This document shows positions 1-8,377 of a stretch of 64,000 bases of DNA, one piece after another. Origin of the DNA: JADKCL01 sp031415375 (lineage in GTDB: Bacteria > Bacteroidota > Bacteroidia > J057 > JADKCL01); NCBI GenBank assembly GCA_031415375.1, contig JANORP010000289.1, positions 6,142 to 70,141 on the forward strand, in the 5' to 3' direction. Both the position numbers and the translations under genes were made by a program. Each line of letters opens with the position of its first letter. Position 1 is the first letter of the stretch. The notes under the pieces are model-generated. The model was not told where the DNA came from. It did not search any database and was given only the letters and a program-made list of their open reading frames with translations.

Positions 1-1233
1 GATCGCATCATAATCAAAAATAGAGTCATTCATACCTACCACACATCCAACATATGGAAGAAATCCTTCAATCATTCCGGAACTGTGACATGCATTCAAC
101 ACAAGCAACTGGACTGGAAGGTTTAGACTTACCAGCAATTCGTGTAGCTCTTCACCTGTTCTGGCAACTGGTTTGCCAGCATCGTCCTGTAGGAAAAGAT
201 CCCTAGAAACTGGAGAATTCCTATTCCTGCTACCATGCCCTGCATAGTGCAATATCGTCGGCTGGAAAGATATTAGCTTTTTGACGAGTTCGGACGAACT
301 CGCATCTAAAAGCACCTCCATGATGATGTCGGAAGCTTGCCACGAACTTCTAATCGCATGCTCCATGGACTTGGCCTCACCCTCAAGATCCAAAGCCTCT
401 GTCCCAATCGGATTGGATGCGATGAAAAGGATTCGTACAGGCTCTGGAGTGTGCATCCCGATCGTTAAGGCGCGAAGATGCTTGAACGGTTTTCGATCCC
501 TGGCAAATTTGTAAGTAATAATTTTGTGGTGAGAAGAAGCATGAATTCTCGTTCCCAACATGAATGAAAGCCCGGCAGGAATTCCTGCAAAAAGGTGAAT
601 CTCGCAGTCGGGATCACAGAACGTACTTAACTGATTAAGAACGTTCCAAAACGTCTCAACCACAACCATCATTTCCGATTTGGACTTGATCCCATTTGGG
701 TGAATCACTTCACTTTTGATGACAATTTTCTTAATAGGATGTGGAACGATCTTTGCCACATCCTTTTCATCAACTTTAAAGGAGGTTTCAAGCACAATTA
801 CAATCTTCCCCAAACCCGTAATTCGTCGTTTGGGAATGCCTTTACATATGATCCTGAAACTAGGGTCGTCTTGTTGGCGTCCTTGCCACTCCCATGAACG
901 ATCTCCATGAGTTCGATTTCTCGCATCAACTCCAAAAATTTGACAAAGAAATCCTAAGTGAATCATCAATGGAATTGGAGCAAGCCCAAAATAGGTGATA
1001 CTGGCGTTAGGGTTTGCCTCCAAAACTGGCAAAATCTTTTTTGCCAATGTCCCCCTCTGCTCGTTGGCCATCCTCGGATACTCCCAAATGGCTGCGTTTT
1101 CGATGCTCCCTTTGTAGGGACAAATTTCAATGATCTCGTAATTCGGGAAGTCCTTATCTAGGATTGGCTGAATTTGAGTCGGGATCCCTGGATCATGTAG
1201 TGGATGTACCAGTATGATGTTTTCCTTTTGCAT
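1..1233 (-). CDS. SAVED-CHAT protease, CBASS effector (partial, C-terminus beyond left edge)
   Basis: I translated this frame by hand from the ATG at 1233; it stays open for 411 codons to the window edge. Residues 1-260 look like a SAVED domain, which binds cyclic oligonucleotides: two CARF-like signatures are visible, GLAPIPL near 83-89 and FAGIPAG near 215-221. Residues 265-411 look like a CHAT (caspase-like) protease: ILFIASNP near 268-275, AGHG with candidate catalytic His333, and NACHS with candidate Cys382. It starts 4 bases after the cap3 stop, so it is the last visible gene of the operon. Inference: the cyclic nucleotide made by the upstream cyclase binds SAVED and activates proteolysis, leading to abortive infection. 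The substrate is unknown. The end of CHAT and any further domain lie outside the window. Confidence 0.85.
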   Translation of the reverse strand, partial: MQKENIILVHPLHDPGIPTQIQPILDKDFPNYEIIEICPYKGSIENAAIWEYPRMANEQRGTLAKKILPVLEANPNASITYFGLAPIPLMIHLGFLCQIFGVDARNRTHGDRSWEWQGRQQDDPSFRIICKGIPKRRITGLGKIVIVLETSFKVDEKDVAKIVPHPIKKIVIKSEVIHPNGIKSKSEMMVVVETFWNVLNQLSTFCDPDCEIHLFAGIPAGLSFMLGTRIHASSHHKIITYKFARDRKPFKHLRALTIGMHTPEPVRILFIASNPIGTEALDLEGEAKSMEHAIRSSWQASDIIMEVLLDASSSELVKKLISFQPTILHYAGHGSRNRNSPVSRDLFLQDDAGKPVARTGEELHELLVSLNLPVQLLVLNACHSSGMIEGFLPYVGCVVGMNDSIFDYDAI

Positions 1234-1237
1234 ATTT

Positions 1238-1747
1238 TCATTGAATTTGATTCGGAAATATTTCTTCGATCTGGATTTTTCTATCTGCAAGAGTGCCTTC
1301 CCAGGCGCGGAAGCGCCATCGGCCAACAATAATGAATATCAGGGTGTTTCTTTGGTTAGGGTTCTGTCTGAGCTTCTTTCTCCATCCACTTAAATCGATG
1401 GAGGAAGGCGTGGGATCGTCCTCCGGGTGGGTATGCCATTCACCTAGGTAGGTGCAGGTCGCTTCTGATTCAAGCCACTTTTTTTCCACAAATATCTGAT
1501 GAGGTACTTGAGTTCGATAGAAATAGGTGCGCCTCCTAATATCCCCGATCAAAGGCTCTGATACATGATCTACTACAATATGAGGGGAATCGTTAATAAA
1601 TCGCCCCATCAATACACCTCCCGCCTCGGTTGCATTTGGAGCTATCTGCCGATATCTATCAAAAATGGCGTGGACTTCTGGGCAAATAAAGATTTTCCCA
1701 AATCCGTGCCTTAGATACACTACTTGATGTTTGAAGCTTGTTTTCAT
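1238..1747 (-). CDS. cap3: JAB/JAMM deconjugase, Cap3-like
   Basis: This is a JAMM-family metalloprotease of about 169 residues. The zinc motif is complete: Glu41 in EAGGVLMG, His105-Thr-His107, then Ser115 and Asp118 with the family spacing H-x-H-x7-S-x2-D. In type II CBASS, Cap3 removes the cyclase from the proteins to which Cap2 has joined it and so acts as a brake. I chose the ATG at 1747 because it overlaps the cap2 stop as ATGA, exactly as at the cyclase/cap2 junction. The frame also has an ATG 18 bases upstream (1765), giving 175 residues. The gene lies between cap2 and the SAVED-CHAT effector. Confidence 0.88.
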   Translation of the reverse strand: MKTSFKHQVVYLRHGFGKIFICPEVHAIFDRYRQIAPNATEAGGVLMGRFINDSPHIVVDHVSEPLIGDIRRRTYFYRTQVPHQIFVEKKWLESEATCTYLGEWHTHPEDDPTPSSIDLSGWRKKLRQNPNQRNTLIFIIVGRWRFRAWEGTLADRKIQIEEIFPNQIQ

Positions 1748-3567
1748 TGGTTGGTGTGAGAACAAATTTCACAACCTGCCTGCACATACTGGTATTTCCG
1801 TGCATCAAGTTCAGCTTCGTTCAATGAATACCTTGGCGATAATTGATATCCCAGATCGGTAAAGGCATGAACATCACCTTTCCATGAAATTAGGGGATTG
1901 CCATCTTCTTTCCCAGTAAGGCACTTGACGGCTAAACGCACAGCTTCGATTGCAGATCTTGTCGCGTCTAATGAGGAAAACGGTGTAAATCGATTGCCGC
2001 AGCCCGCGATTGTCTTCGCAAAGAACTGTTCGGGTGCGGCAAAACTCGCGCGATTGTGATACCCTGTGTCTCCTCCCGGCAACATTGGGGTGTACAAACA
2101 ATGGAGACAACCAGGTTTTCCCATGTGGTTTGTAAGCAAGGCGTGACCGCCGATCCCTAACACCTCTACCCATGCATAGATCACAGGAGGAGCTTGAACT
2201 TGAGACTTGATCCATCTATTCAACAACAATTCAGCCGTTGGATCGCCTGTAGCACAGAATACAAGATCATATTTCAGAATGTCAAAATCTGAGAGCCTAA
2301 GTAAGTTTTCCAACGATGTTGGAAGCGCATTTACCTTTATGTGAAGTAGGTTTTGCTCAATCCGTCGCTTAACCAAATGCACCTTGGCTTCTCCAAACAA
2401 AGTATCATAAAAACCAAGTAGGTGTCGATGAGAATTGTCCACCGAGATTCGGTCAAAATCCACCAATGTCAGCTCACTGACTCCTGCCTTCGCCAATTCC
2501 ATTGCTGCAATACTTCCCACCGCACCACATCCTATCACGAGAACGTGCTTACGATCCAACTGGCTTTCGCCACCCCCACGCTCTACTAAATAGCGCTTAT
2601 CAATTCTTCTGACAACGACTGGACTCAAAGCACTATACCTCTTTGGGGCGACAAGCGGATGAATAAACTCAAATTGATTTGTATTCTCGCTGGCACGACG
2701 AAAACCCAGAGTCTCAATTCTGACACCGACGAACGCCCTCGATCGATTTTGCAACGGCAATGAGAGAATCAGAAGCTCAACATTCCGCAATTTTTCATTA
2801 CGGTTTCGCTTGAGTACCTCCTTGGATTCAGATGACAAGCGAGGATAGACCGTATGCTCAAGTTCATCACTATTCCAGAATCGACTCCAAGACGGGAGGC
2901 TGACACCCTCAATCGTCTCTAAGGGGACGAGCCATACCTTGCTGTAAACCCGCTTTTCTTGCCACAATTCTCCTTTGGGGACAAACTCATCAAGCACTTT
3001 TTGAGACTCGCCTAGAATGTAGATGGTCGCAATTTTTCCAGACCTTGTAAAAAGTAGCCGTGTAAGCAAGGTGACCTTGCGTGCTCGCGTCACTGAAGGA
3101 TCCAAGATGGACAAAACCTCCGTTGCGTTTTCCAACCTCTCCCAATAGTAGCTAATCTCATCCAGAAATTCGCTATTAAAAGCTTCACTTTTACTTTCCT
3201 TCAATAATTTTTCGACTTTGTGCAATGCATAGTCAAAAATCTCGTTTGGGAAGTGGTGATCGATGACTAGCCCTTCACGCTCTTGATAGCATACTTCGCC
3301 ACGGGGGCCGACATGAGGAATCAGCTTGCCACCTTCGCTCGCCAACATCTGGAAGATAGGAAGCGATGCGGGAAATTGATGATCAATCCCGCATCTTATC
3401 CTGACTTGTTGCGTCCCAACAAGAATTGTTGCGTCAAATACCAATCGAAAAATCTCCTTCGGCAAATTGCCAAACTCAGTTCCAAAAGTACGGTCAATAA
3501 GCTCTTCATGGGCTTCTAGGAATCCACGAAAGGCATCAAAATCAAATTGATTCAGTTCATCTATCAT
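1744..3567 (-). CDS. cap2: E2-E1 fusion, Cap2-like
   Basis: The protein has 607 residues. The N-terminal part (about 1-125) is E2-like, with a candidate active-site Cys93 in GEVCYQ. After a linker of about 200 residues comes a ThiF/E1 adenylation domain (about 335-600): nucleotide loop GCGAVGS at 346-352, LVDFD at 368-372, candidate catalytic Cys523 in AGCGN, and a probable zinc site made by CLHC (487-490) and CEIC (599-602). Known role: in type II CBASS, Cap2 adenylates the C-terminus of the CD-NTase and transfers it through E1 and E2 cysteines to a target, which primes the cyclase. It overlaps the cyclase gene by ATGA, which suggests coupled translation. Confidence 0.9.
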   Translation of the reverse strand: MIDELNQFDFDAFRGFLEAHEELIDRTFGTEFGNLPKEIFRLVFDATILVGTQQVRIRCGIDHQFPASLPIFQMLASEGGKLIPHVGPRGEVCYQEREGLVIDHHFPNEIFDYALHKVEKLLKESKSEAFNSEFLDEISYYWERLENATEVLSILDPSVTRARKVTLLTRLLFTRSGKIATIYILGESQKVLDEFVPKGELWQEKRVYSKVWLVPLETIEGVSLPSWSRFWNSDELEHTVYPRLSSESKEVLKRNRNEKLRNVELLILSLPLQNRSRAFVGVRIETLGFRRASENTNQFEFIHPLVAPKRYSALSPVVVRRIDKRYLVERGGGESQLDRKHVLVIGCGAVGSIAAMELAKAGVSELTLVDFDRISVDNSHRHLLGFYDTLFGEAKVHLVKRRIEQNLLHIKVNALPTSLENLLRLSDFDILKYDLVFCATGDPTAELLLNRWIKSQVQAPPVIYAWVEVLGIGGHALLTNHMGKPGCLHCLYTPMLPGGDTGYHNRASFAAPEQFFAKTIAGCGNRFTPFSSLDATRSAIEAVRLAVKCLTGKEDGNPLISWKGDVHAFTDLGYQLSPRYSLNEAELDARKYQYVQAGCEICSHTNQ

Positions 3568-4631
3568 GCCGACTGACTCGATGAGGTGTAGGGTTTGGAG
3601 GTTTTCTGCGCAGTCTCCTTCTTGTCAGGAACAGGAAAGTCGCTTCCGAATTCTCCTTGAAGCTTCGTTGCGTCGGCATGTGGATCACCTCCATTGGTTA
3701 TCACTGCATTCAATGTATCCCTTAGCGTCTCTAGCTTTGTTTTGAGAGCGCCTTTTTGGACAAGCGTCATTTTGCAGAATAGGTCATTGAAGGGTTCGAC
3801 AGGGAGATGTACTGCAATTGCCGGAACATATTTTTCTCCATCCCAAGTCAAGGTGAATTGGCCAAGAATCCCCTCAACGAACCTAGTGGTTGCGCCTAGG
3901 TCATCATAGTAGCTCTTGTTTTCGGTCGTGTCTATTGTCCTCATAGGCTCAAATTGACTTAGGGCAAGGGCAGTGATCGCAATCCCGGTCGGCGCGGCAG
4001 ATCCAATACTGCTGAAGTTCTCGTCCTTCCAGCGCTTCAAATACCGAATCACACGCCTAAACTGCGCTTTATCATCGGCCTCAGTGAACCGATTTTCGAC
4101 GATATCTTTCAATGTTTCAGGATCCGCCGTCTCCCAAATTTTGTCTTCCTTTTTGGAGCTTGGCTTACCCCTGGCCAAATAGTCTTTCAGGTCCTCATTG
4201 TATTCTCCTCCAGAATAAATTGCCAAATCGACATGGTAGATAGGCTCACTTTCCTTGTGATACTGAACCCGAACACATGGCAATTTCCATTGCACGGTAC
4301 GCTTTGCCGTAGCATTCAACACGTCATAAACCCATTCCTTTACATCAACTGGCAAATTGTCACTCTTTGAAAAGTGAAATCTAATCCCGATGTCAATGTC
4401 GTAGTCACTATCAAGTGGCTTGACGCCTGTTCCCATCGCGTAACTACCTTGGTTAAACCAATCGAATTTTGGTACAGGAAGACCATCATCCTCAAACTTC
4501 TTCTTGAGTCCGGCTGTGAGATCGTCTATCAACAAGCCCCGTTTTGCACGGAGAATCTCATTCTCATCTGTATCGAGGAGCTTGATCGCCTCATGAAACT
4601 TCGTAAATTCTACTTGTAAGTGCTTTTTCAT
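3564..4631 (-). CDS. CD-NTase (SMODS cyclic oligonucleotide synthase), intact copy
   Basis: The protein has 355 residues and a nucleotidyltransferase core of the OAS/cGAS fold. Gly62-Ser63 begin the GS motif, DYDID at 76-80 supplies the first two metal-binding aspartates, and Asp135 in HVDLAIY is the third. It makes the second messenger of CBASS. SAVED partners generally recognise cyclic tri- or larger oligonucleotides, so such a product is expected, but the clade and product cannot be read from sequence. The C-terminus, after FPVPDKK, is a polar Ser/Thr/Lys-rich tail of about 20 residues ending in Ala, suited to Cap2 conjugation. It closely resembles the frameshifted copy upstream. Confidence 0.92.
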   Translation of the reverse strand: MKKHLQVEFTKFHEAIKLLDTDENEILRAKRGLLIDDLTAGLKKKFEDDGLPVPKFDWFNQGSYAMGTGVKPLDSDYDIDIGIRFHFSKSDNLPVDVKEWVYDVLNATAKRTVQWKLPCVRVQYHKESEPIYHVDLAIYSGGEYNEDLKDYLARGKPSSKKEDKIWETADPETLKDIVENRFTEADDKAQFRRVIRYLKRWKDENFSSIGSAAPTGIAITALALSQFEPMRTIDTTENKSYYDDLGATTRFVEGILGQFTLTWDGEKYVPAIAVHLPVEPFNDLFCKMTLVQKGALKTKLETLRDTLNAVITNGGDPHADATKLQGEFGSDFPVPDKKETAQKTSKPYTSSSQSA

Positions 4632-4750
4632 GCTTATTGACTAAGATATTGTAAAAATCCAAGAATCAATTTGATTCGGACATCCAACTTTGATCTGATC
4701 ATAGTAAGTCAGGAACTTTGTGGAGTAAAAAATTGAAAGATTGAAGACGA
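4632..4750 (-). other. Spacer between the two CD-NTase copies
   Basis: This is a 119-base AT-rich gap. On the minus strand there is a weak promoter-like arrangement, TTG about 18 bases before TATCTTAG (one mismatch to TAnnTTTG), ending close to the intact cyclase start. It may let the intact cyclase be transcribed independently of the broken copy. The match is poor and should be treated as a suggestion only. Confidence 0.25.
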
Positions 4751-5756
4751 CTACCCCTCCGGAAAATCCTCTCCAAACAACTTCCGCAGCTCCTTGGCAT
4801 CGGTTTTTAGGTCACGTATGCCTGAGAGCATGGGTTGTATGGTGTCGCGCAGGGCTTCGAGCTTCACCTTGAGGGCGGCCATTTGTTTGTGCGACATCTT
4901 TTCAAAGAGATCGTTTTTCGGCCTAACTGGGAGCCTGACGACAATGTTCGTGACCCAGCCTTCACTGGTATATTTGGTTCCAAATTGCGAGAGGATATTT
5001 TTCAGGAAATTGTGTAGAGCTTCCAGGTCGTCGTACTCAACCTTGTAGGTGGAATAGTTGGTCGATTTTTCAACCCTAAACCGATCCAATGCCAAGGCGG
5101 TCAAGGCAATGCCTGTCGGCGCGGCATTCCCGTCGGTCTTGAACTGGTAATCTTTCCAGCGCTTCAGGTATCGAATGACCCTTTCAAATTGACGCTCGTC
5201 CTCGGCATCGCTAAATTTGCGGTTTACGATTTCCTTGAGCCGATCTGGCTCGGCTTCCTCCCAGATTTTCAAGTCCTCTGTTGATCCTGGGTAGCCTTTG
5301 GCGAGATAGGTGGCTTGATCCCAAATCGATGCCCCTTTACAATAAACCGCAAGATCCACATGATAAGCGGGTTCCCCGCCCTTACTGTACTGCACACGTA
5401 CACAAGGCCGCTTCATTTCCACAGTACGGTTGCCTGTCTTTTAACGCATCAAGTACCCATGTCTTGACTTCGACGGGCAGATAATCGCCTTTTGCAAAAT
5501 TGAACTGCAAGCCAATGTCGATGTCATAGTCGCCGTCAAGTGGCTTGACCCCGGTTCCCATCCAATAGCTGCCCTGATTAAAGTGCGTAAAGGTAGGTAC
5601 GGTCTTCCCTTTGGCTTGAAAAATGCGCTTGAGGCCATCACGCAAATCGGTTAGCAATAGATCGCGTTTCTGTCTAAGAACCGCATTGTCCACCCCATCG
5701 ATTAGCTTGATCGCTTCGTGAAACTTTTCAAATTCTTTCTGCAAGTGTTTTGCCAT
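4751..5756 (-). pseudogene. CD-NTase, second copy, frameshifted near 5435
   Basis: Two overlapping frames together encode one CD-NTase of about 334 residues, similar to the intact neighbour throughout. The first part (5756 to about 5440) holds GSYWMGTG and DYDID; the second (about 5433 to 4751) holds the third aspartate in HVDLAVY and the helical C-terminal half. Removing one base at about 5435 (minus-strand GACAGGCAAC to GACGGCAAC) restores a continuous frame reading LKDGNRTVEMK, matching the intact gene. As it stands, the catalytic aspartates are on separate polypeptides, so no active enzyme is expected. Its C-terminus ends in FPEG and lacks the polar tail of the intact copy. A sequencing error is possible. 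Confidence 0.85.
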
Positions 5757-5772
5757 AAGTATTATTTTGAAG

Positions 5773-5804
5773 CAAAGCTAATGGCGTCTTTCATCAAGTG
5801 CCAA
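5773..5804 (-). promoter_or_regulatory. Predicted Bacteroidota promoter of the CBASS operon
   Basis: On the minus strand, TTG (5804-5802) is followed after 21 bases by TAGCTTTG (5780-5773), a full match to the Bacteroidota -33/-7 pattern. Transcription would start about 10 bases before the ATG at 5756. The promoter therefore sits in front of the frameshifted cyclase and would drive the whole operon. Confidence 0.55.
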
Positions 5805-6164
5805 CCAACTAAGCCTAGGAAATAATAACTCAGAATCGAGAAGAAGTTGAATTGAGGTGGACTTGTTGGCCTGCTACATTTGCGCGGACGGCAGGTCAAG
5901 TCATAAATCCATTTTCATCGCAAGATGTCATAGAGAACAAAGTTGAACGACAAGAAGTTCATGTTCCACGCTGTAAGGACAAGCTTCGAGGTTGCGAAGA
6001 CTTGCGACTTGGCCTCAGAGCGAGGCGTAAAAGTTGCATTATCGCTGGCAGGCCTCCCCACGCCTCCCCAAAAAATCAACAACCAAAAAGCCCCCCCAGC
6101 CAAGAATTCATCAAATTTTCCACAGCACCCACAACCGCATGCGCTCGACAATAGCCACATGCCT

Positions 6165-6264
6165 AAATCGCCGATGTCAACGACGGCATCTGAAAACGGC
6201 AATTGGATCCGGAATTTCGTCTTTAGTGGCCATCGAGACTACCGATGCTACCCGTTCGTCGGGC
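6165..6264. repeat. Dispersed repeat family 1, copy 1
   Basis: About 100 bases here match 16682-16791 closely, beginning with TAAATCG and CCGATGTCAACG and ending in the core ACCCGTTCGTCGGGC (6250-6264). The end of the repeat folds as GATGC-TA-CCCG, loop TTCGT, CGGGCAT. Both copies also read GISS(L/I)VAIET in one frame, which I take as a by-product of similarity rather than coding. Confidence 0.75.
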
Positions 6265-6435
6265 ATGGACGGCACGACGGTGCAGTCGCTGGAGGTCATG
6301 GATATTTCGGGAAAAAGTATCCAAACGGTGGTGTCTTCTGGGGAAATGCAACTTCCCTATCTCGCCCAGGGCACCTATTGTTTGCGGGTGACAACGGCAT
6401 CGTGGGTCACGATCCAGAAAATCATCGTGTACTGA
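6255..6435 (+). pseudogene. Remnant of a T9SS C-terminal sorting domain
   Basis: The frame ending at the TGA at 6433-6435 encodes about 60 residues with the pattern of a type A T9SS sorting domain: VMDISGK, then LAQGTYCLRV, and a terminal KIIVY. The proline-asparagine start of such domains and all upstream catalytic sequence are missing, and the frame runs straight into the dispersed repeat. It is best read as the tail of a secreted-protein gene whose front was lost at the repeat boundary. Confidence 0.5.
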
Positions 6436-6583
6436 TCTGCGAATTGTCCTGCAGACAAGCGACATGCTGAGTCGGCGGGCCCATCGACGGAGGTCGTGGC
6501 AGCGGCTCCTAGCCCTGTGGCTGGCTTTTTGGGGGTATACACTTTCCACGGTTTTTTGAATGTGCAGCGATTAGATTTGGGGC

Positions 6584-7126
6584 ATGAAAAATGGAAGCCA
6601 AGAAATCTGGATCGAAATGGGCTATGCCATTTTCGCGCAGGAGGGACTGAGGGGCCTCAAGATTGAGGTCCTGGCAAAGCGCGTGAACAAAAACAAGTCC
6701 TCCTTTTACCACCACTTTGCTGACTTGGATTGTTTTGTAGAGCGACTGCTGGAGATGCATTTGGAGCGGGCCAAGGATATTGCGGTGCGCGAAAATGCTT
6801 GCACCTCGATCGACCCAGAATTGATCGCGGTTTTGGTGGAGGCCAAGGAAGATTTACGCTTCAATCGCCAATTGAGAGTCGCCCGGACGAATGTTGCTTT
6901 TCGGGATTGTTTTGAGCAAACCAATCGTCTGGTTGGCGAGGCTTTTTTTCAGCTTTGGGCGAGGGAGTTCAGCATTGTCGGGAACCCCAAATTGGTCGAA
7001 ACTTTGTTTGGACTGGTGTTGGAGAATTTCTATCTGCAATTGACAGACGAGACGTTGACGGTGGATTGGCTGTCGGCCTATTTCCAAAAAATCAAAGGCA
7101 TGGTTGCGCAATTGAGCCAAGCATAA
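6584..7126 (+). CDS. TetR/AcrR-family transcriptional regulator
   Basis: The protein has 180 residues. The first 50 form the TetR helix-turn-helix: an amphipathic helix (IWIEMGYAIFAQEG), then LKIEVLAKRVNKNKSSFYHHF with the family's typical YHHF just before the linker helix. The remaining helical domain would bind a small ligand and dimerise. There is no efflux pump beside it; the nearest downstream gene (7223) encodes a small membrane protein that could be its target. The ligand is unknown. Confidence 0.88.
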   Translation: MKNGSQEIWIEMGYAIFAQEGLRGLKIEVLAKRVNKNKSSFYHHFADLDCFVERLLEMHLERAKDIAVRENACTSIDPELIAVLVEAKEDLRFNRQLRVARTNVAFRDCFEQTNRLVGEAFFQLWAREFSIVGNPKLVETLFGLVLENFYLQLTDETLTVDWLSAYFQKIKGMVAQLSQA

Positions 7127-7222
7127 TATTGGAAATTGTACGGTGCCGTCTAAAATTTGTGCTTGCGCTGGGCGAATGTTGTGCGGTCCTGCAATTCTTT
7201 GCGGGGCATTTTTTGAATTGTA

Positions 7223-7666
7223 TTGCACAACAATCTACGCACGATGATGTCACACAAGTTTCACAAGTTTTGGCTCAAGATCACGGCTATTGTGGTTGGT
7301 TCGTTTGGGCCGGTTTTCTTTTTGGGTACCATGGCTTCGACCTCGGAGCCGGCACGCTTCACCCTCGATCTCCTGAGTTGGCCCATCGACGGCGCGACGA
7401 CCTATACCTCGCCCGATACCCGGTTTCTGGGAGCCCTCACAGGGGGTTTCTTGTTGGGATGGGGCGTGATGATCTGGTGCCTTTCCGCGTGGGTGTATGA
7501 CAAAGCGCCCGACTTTGTGCGCAAGGCAGTGCTCGTGGGTCTCTTGTCGTGGTTTTGCTTGGACAGCACAGGCTCGATTGTCTCGGGAAATGCTTCGAAT
7601 GCATTGTTCAATCTAGGCGTATTGTTATTGGCGGTAGGGCCGCTGTGGCGGCCTGCACGCGCTTGA
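7223..7666 (+). CDS. Small integral membrane protein, unrecognised
   Basis: The protein has 147 residues (140 if the ATG at 7244 is used). Four hydrophobic stretches are visible: about 15-40, 70-90, 100-117 and 124-140. A conserved-looking loop, WPIDGATTYTSPDTRFLGAL, lies between the first two. I do not recognise the family. It follows the TetR gene by about 100 bases on the same strand, so co-regulation is possible. Confidence 0.7.
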   Translation: MHNNLRTMMSHKFHKFWLKITAIVVGSFGPVFFLGTMASTSEPARFTLDLLSWPIDGATTYTSPDTRFLGALTGGFLLGWGVMIWCLSAWVYDKAPDFVRKAVLVGLLSWFCLDSTGSIVSGNASNALFNLGVLLLAVGPLWRPARA

Positions 7667-7746
7667 ACGCAAAGGTGGTGCCGCGCAAATTTTTTCTTTA
7701 AATTCGTATCGATAGGTAAGTGCGCTTTGCAAATGCCTGAAACTTC

Positions 7747-8355
7747 ATGCACCAAAAATTCGATATGGCTCATATCATTTATCCTTTGGAGGGCTTCCAA
7801 TTTATGGCAACACCAGCCTTGGATGCCTTTTTTGTCATCCAAAATGGGAGCAGTAGCACTTTGCCGATCATCGTGGCCGAGTACCGGCTGGATCGCACAG
7901 ACAATCCTGGGCTTTCGCTTGAGTTGACGCTCGACGCTGATGGCACAGAAGGGATGCGATTGACCGAGGGCAATATTTTTCGAGGCAATCTATCGCTAGA
8001 GATGATCTCGGCGGGTTCTGTACGGATCGAGACGGCAAGCTACAAGGAGGGAAATGCCCTGGTACGCCTCAACGCCTATTTCAATGGGGCGATGGTGGAC
8101 AATAAGAACCGCTCCGTGACCGTGGCAGGGATCGGCATATCCGACATTCTGGCGACCGATCCACTCGTGGTCGGCTTGGTCAATGCACCATTGAGTACGA
8201 TCCCCTACTACGCGCACGCAGACGCCGAGCCTGTGAACCGCCTGGTCAAAGGCATTTTTCTAGACTATCAGCCCATGGCCTTCAATCCACTCACAGGAAT
8301 GGTCCCCGGGAGCGTGGTCCATGTACAAATCGCTGCAGAGGTCTCGGCCCCGTGA
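7747..8355 (+). CDS. Hypothetical soluble beta-rich protein
   Basis: The protein has 202 residues, or 196 from the ATG at 7765 (MAHIIYPLEG), which I consider at least as likely. It has no signal peptide or membrane segment. Alternating hydrophobic stretches (LSLELTLDADG, GSVRIETASY, RSVTVAGIGI) suggest a beta-sandwich. No family is recognised. It is convergent with the helical-repeat gene at 8378, only 22 bases away. Confidence 0.65.
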   Translation: MHQKFDMAHIIYPLEGFQFMATPALDAFFVIQNGSSSTLPIIVAEYRLDRTDNPGLSLELTLDADGTEGMRLTEGNIFRGNLSLEMISAGSVRIETASYKEGNALVRLNAYFNGAMVDNKNRSVTVAGIGISDILATDPLVVGLVNAPLSTIPYYAHADAEPVNRLVKGIFLDYQPMAFNPLTGMVPGSVVHVQIAAEVSAP

Positions 8356-8377
8356 CCTTTGGAAAGCATTGGCGCGG

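Larger units (their letters stand above)
5757..6583. other. Gene-poor junction beside the CBASS island
   Basis: No intact gene is supported here. Open frames at 5852-6154, 5915-6202 and 5943-6470 overlap on both strands and resemble no protein I recognise. The stretch holds the CBASS promoter at its left end, a dispersed repeat at 6165-6264 and a decayed T9SS sorting domain at 6255-6435, all described separately. The mixture of a repeat and a gene tail suggests a rearranged boundary between the AT-rich island and the ordinary chromosome. Confidence 0.6.

Noticed and set aside
1..5756. A prophage or integrative element carrying the CBASS genes
   Set aside because: No integrase, attachment site or phage structural gene is seen in the window; the island may still belong to an element extending to the left.
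6191..6264. Shared reading frame GISS(L/I)VAIET in the dispersed repeats as a small conserved peptide
   Set aside because: Neither copy has a suitable start, and the similarity extends equally into non-coding flanks.
5852..6470. Overlapping frames on both strands between the CBASS operon and the TetR gene
   Set aside because: They cover a dispersed repeat and a decayed gene tail and show no consistent protein features apart from the T9SS remnant.
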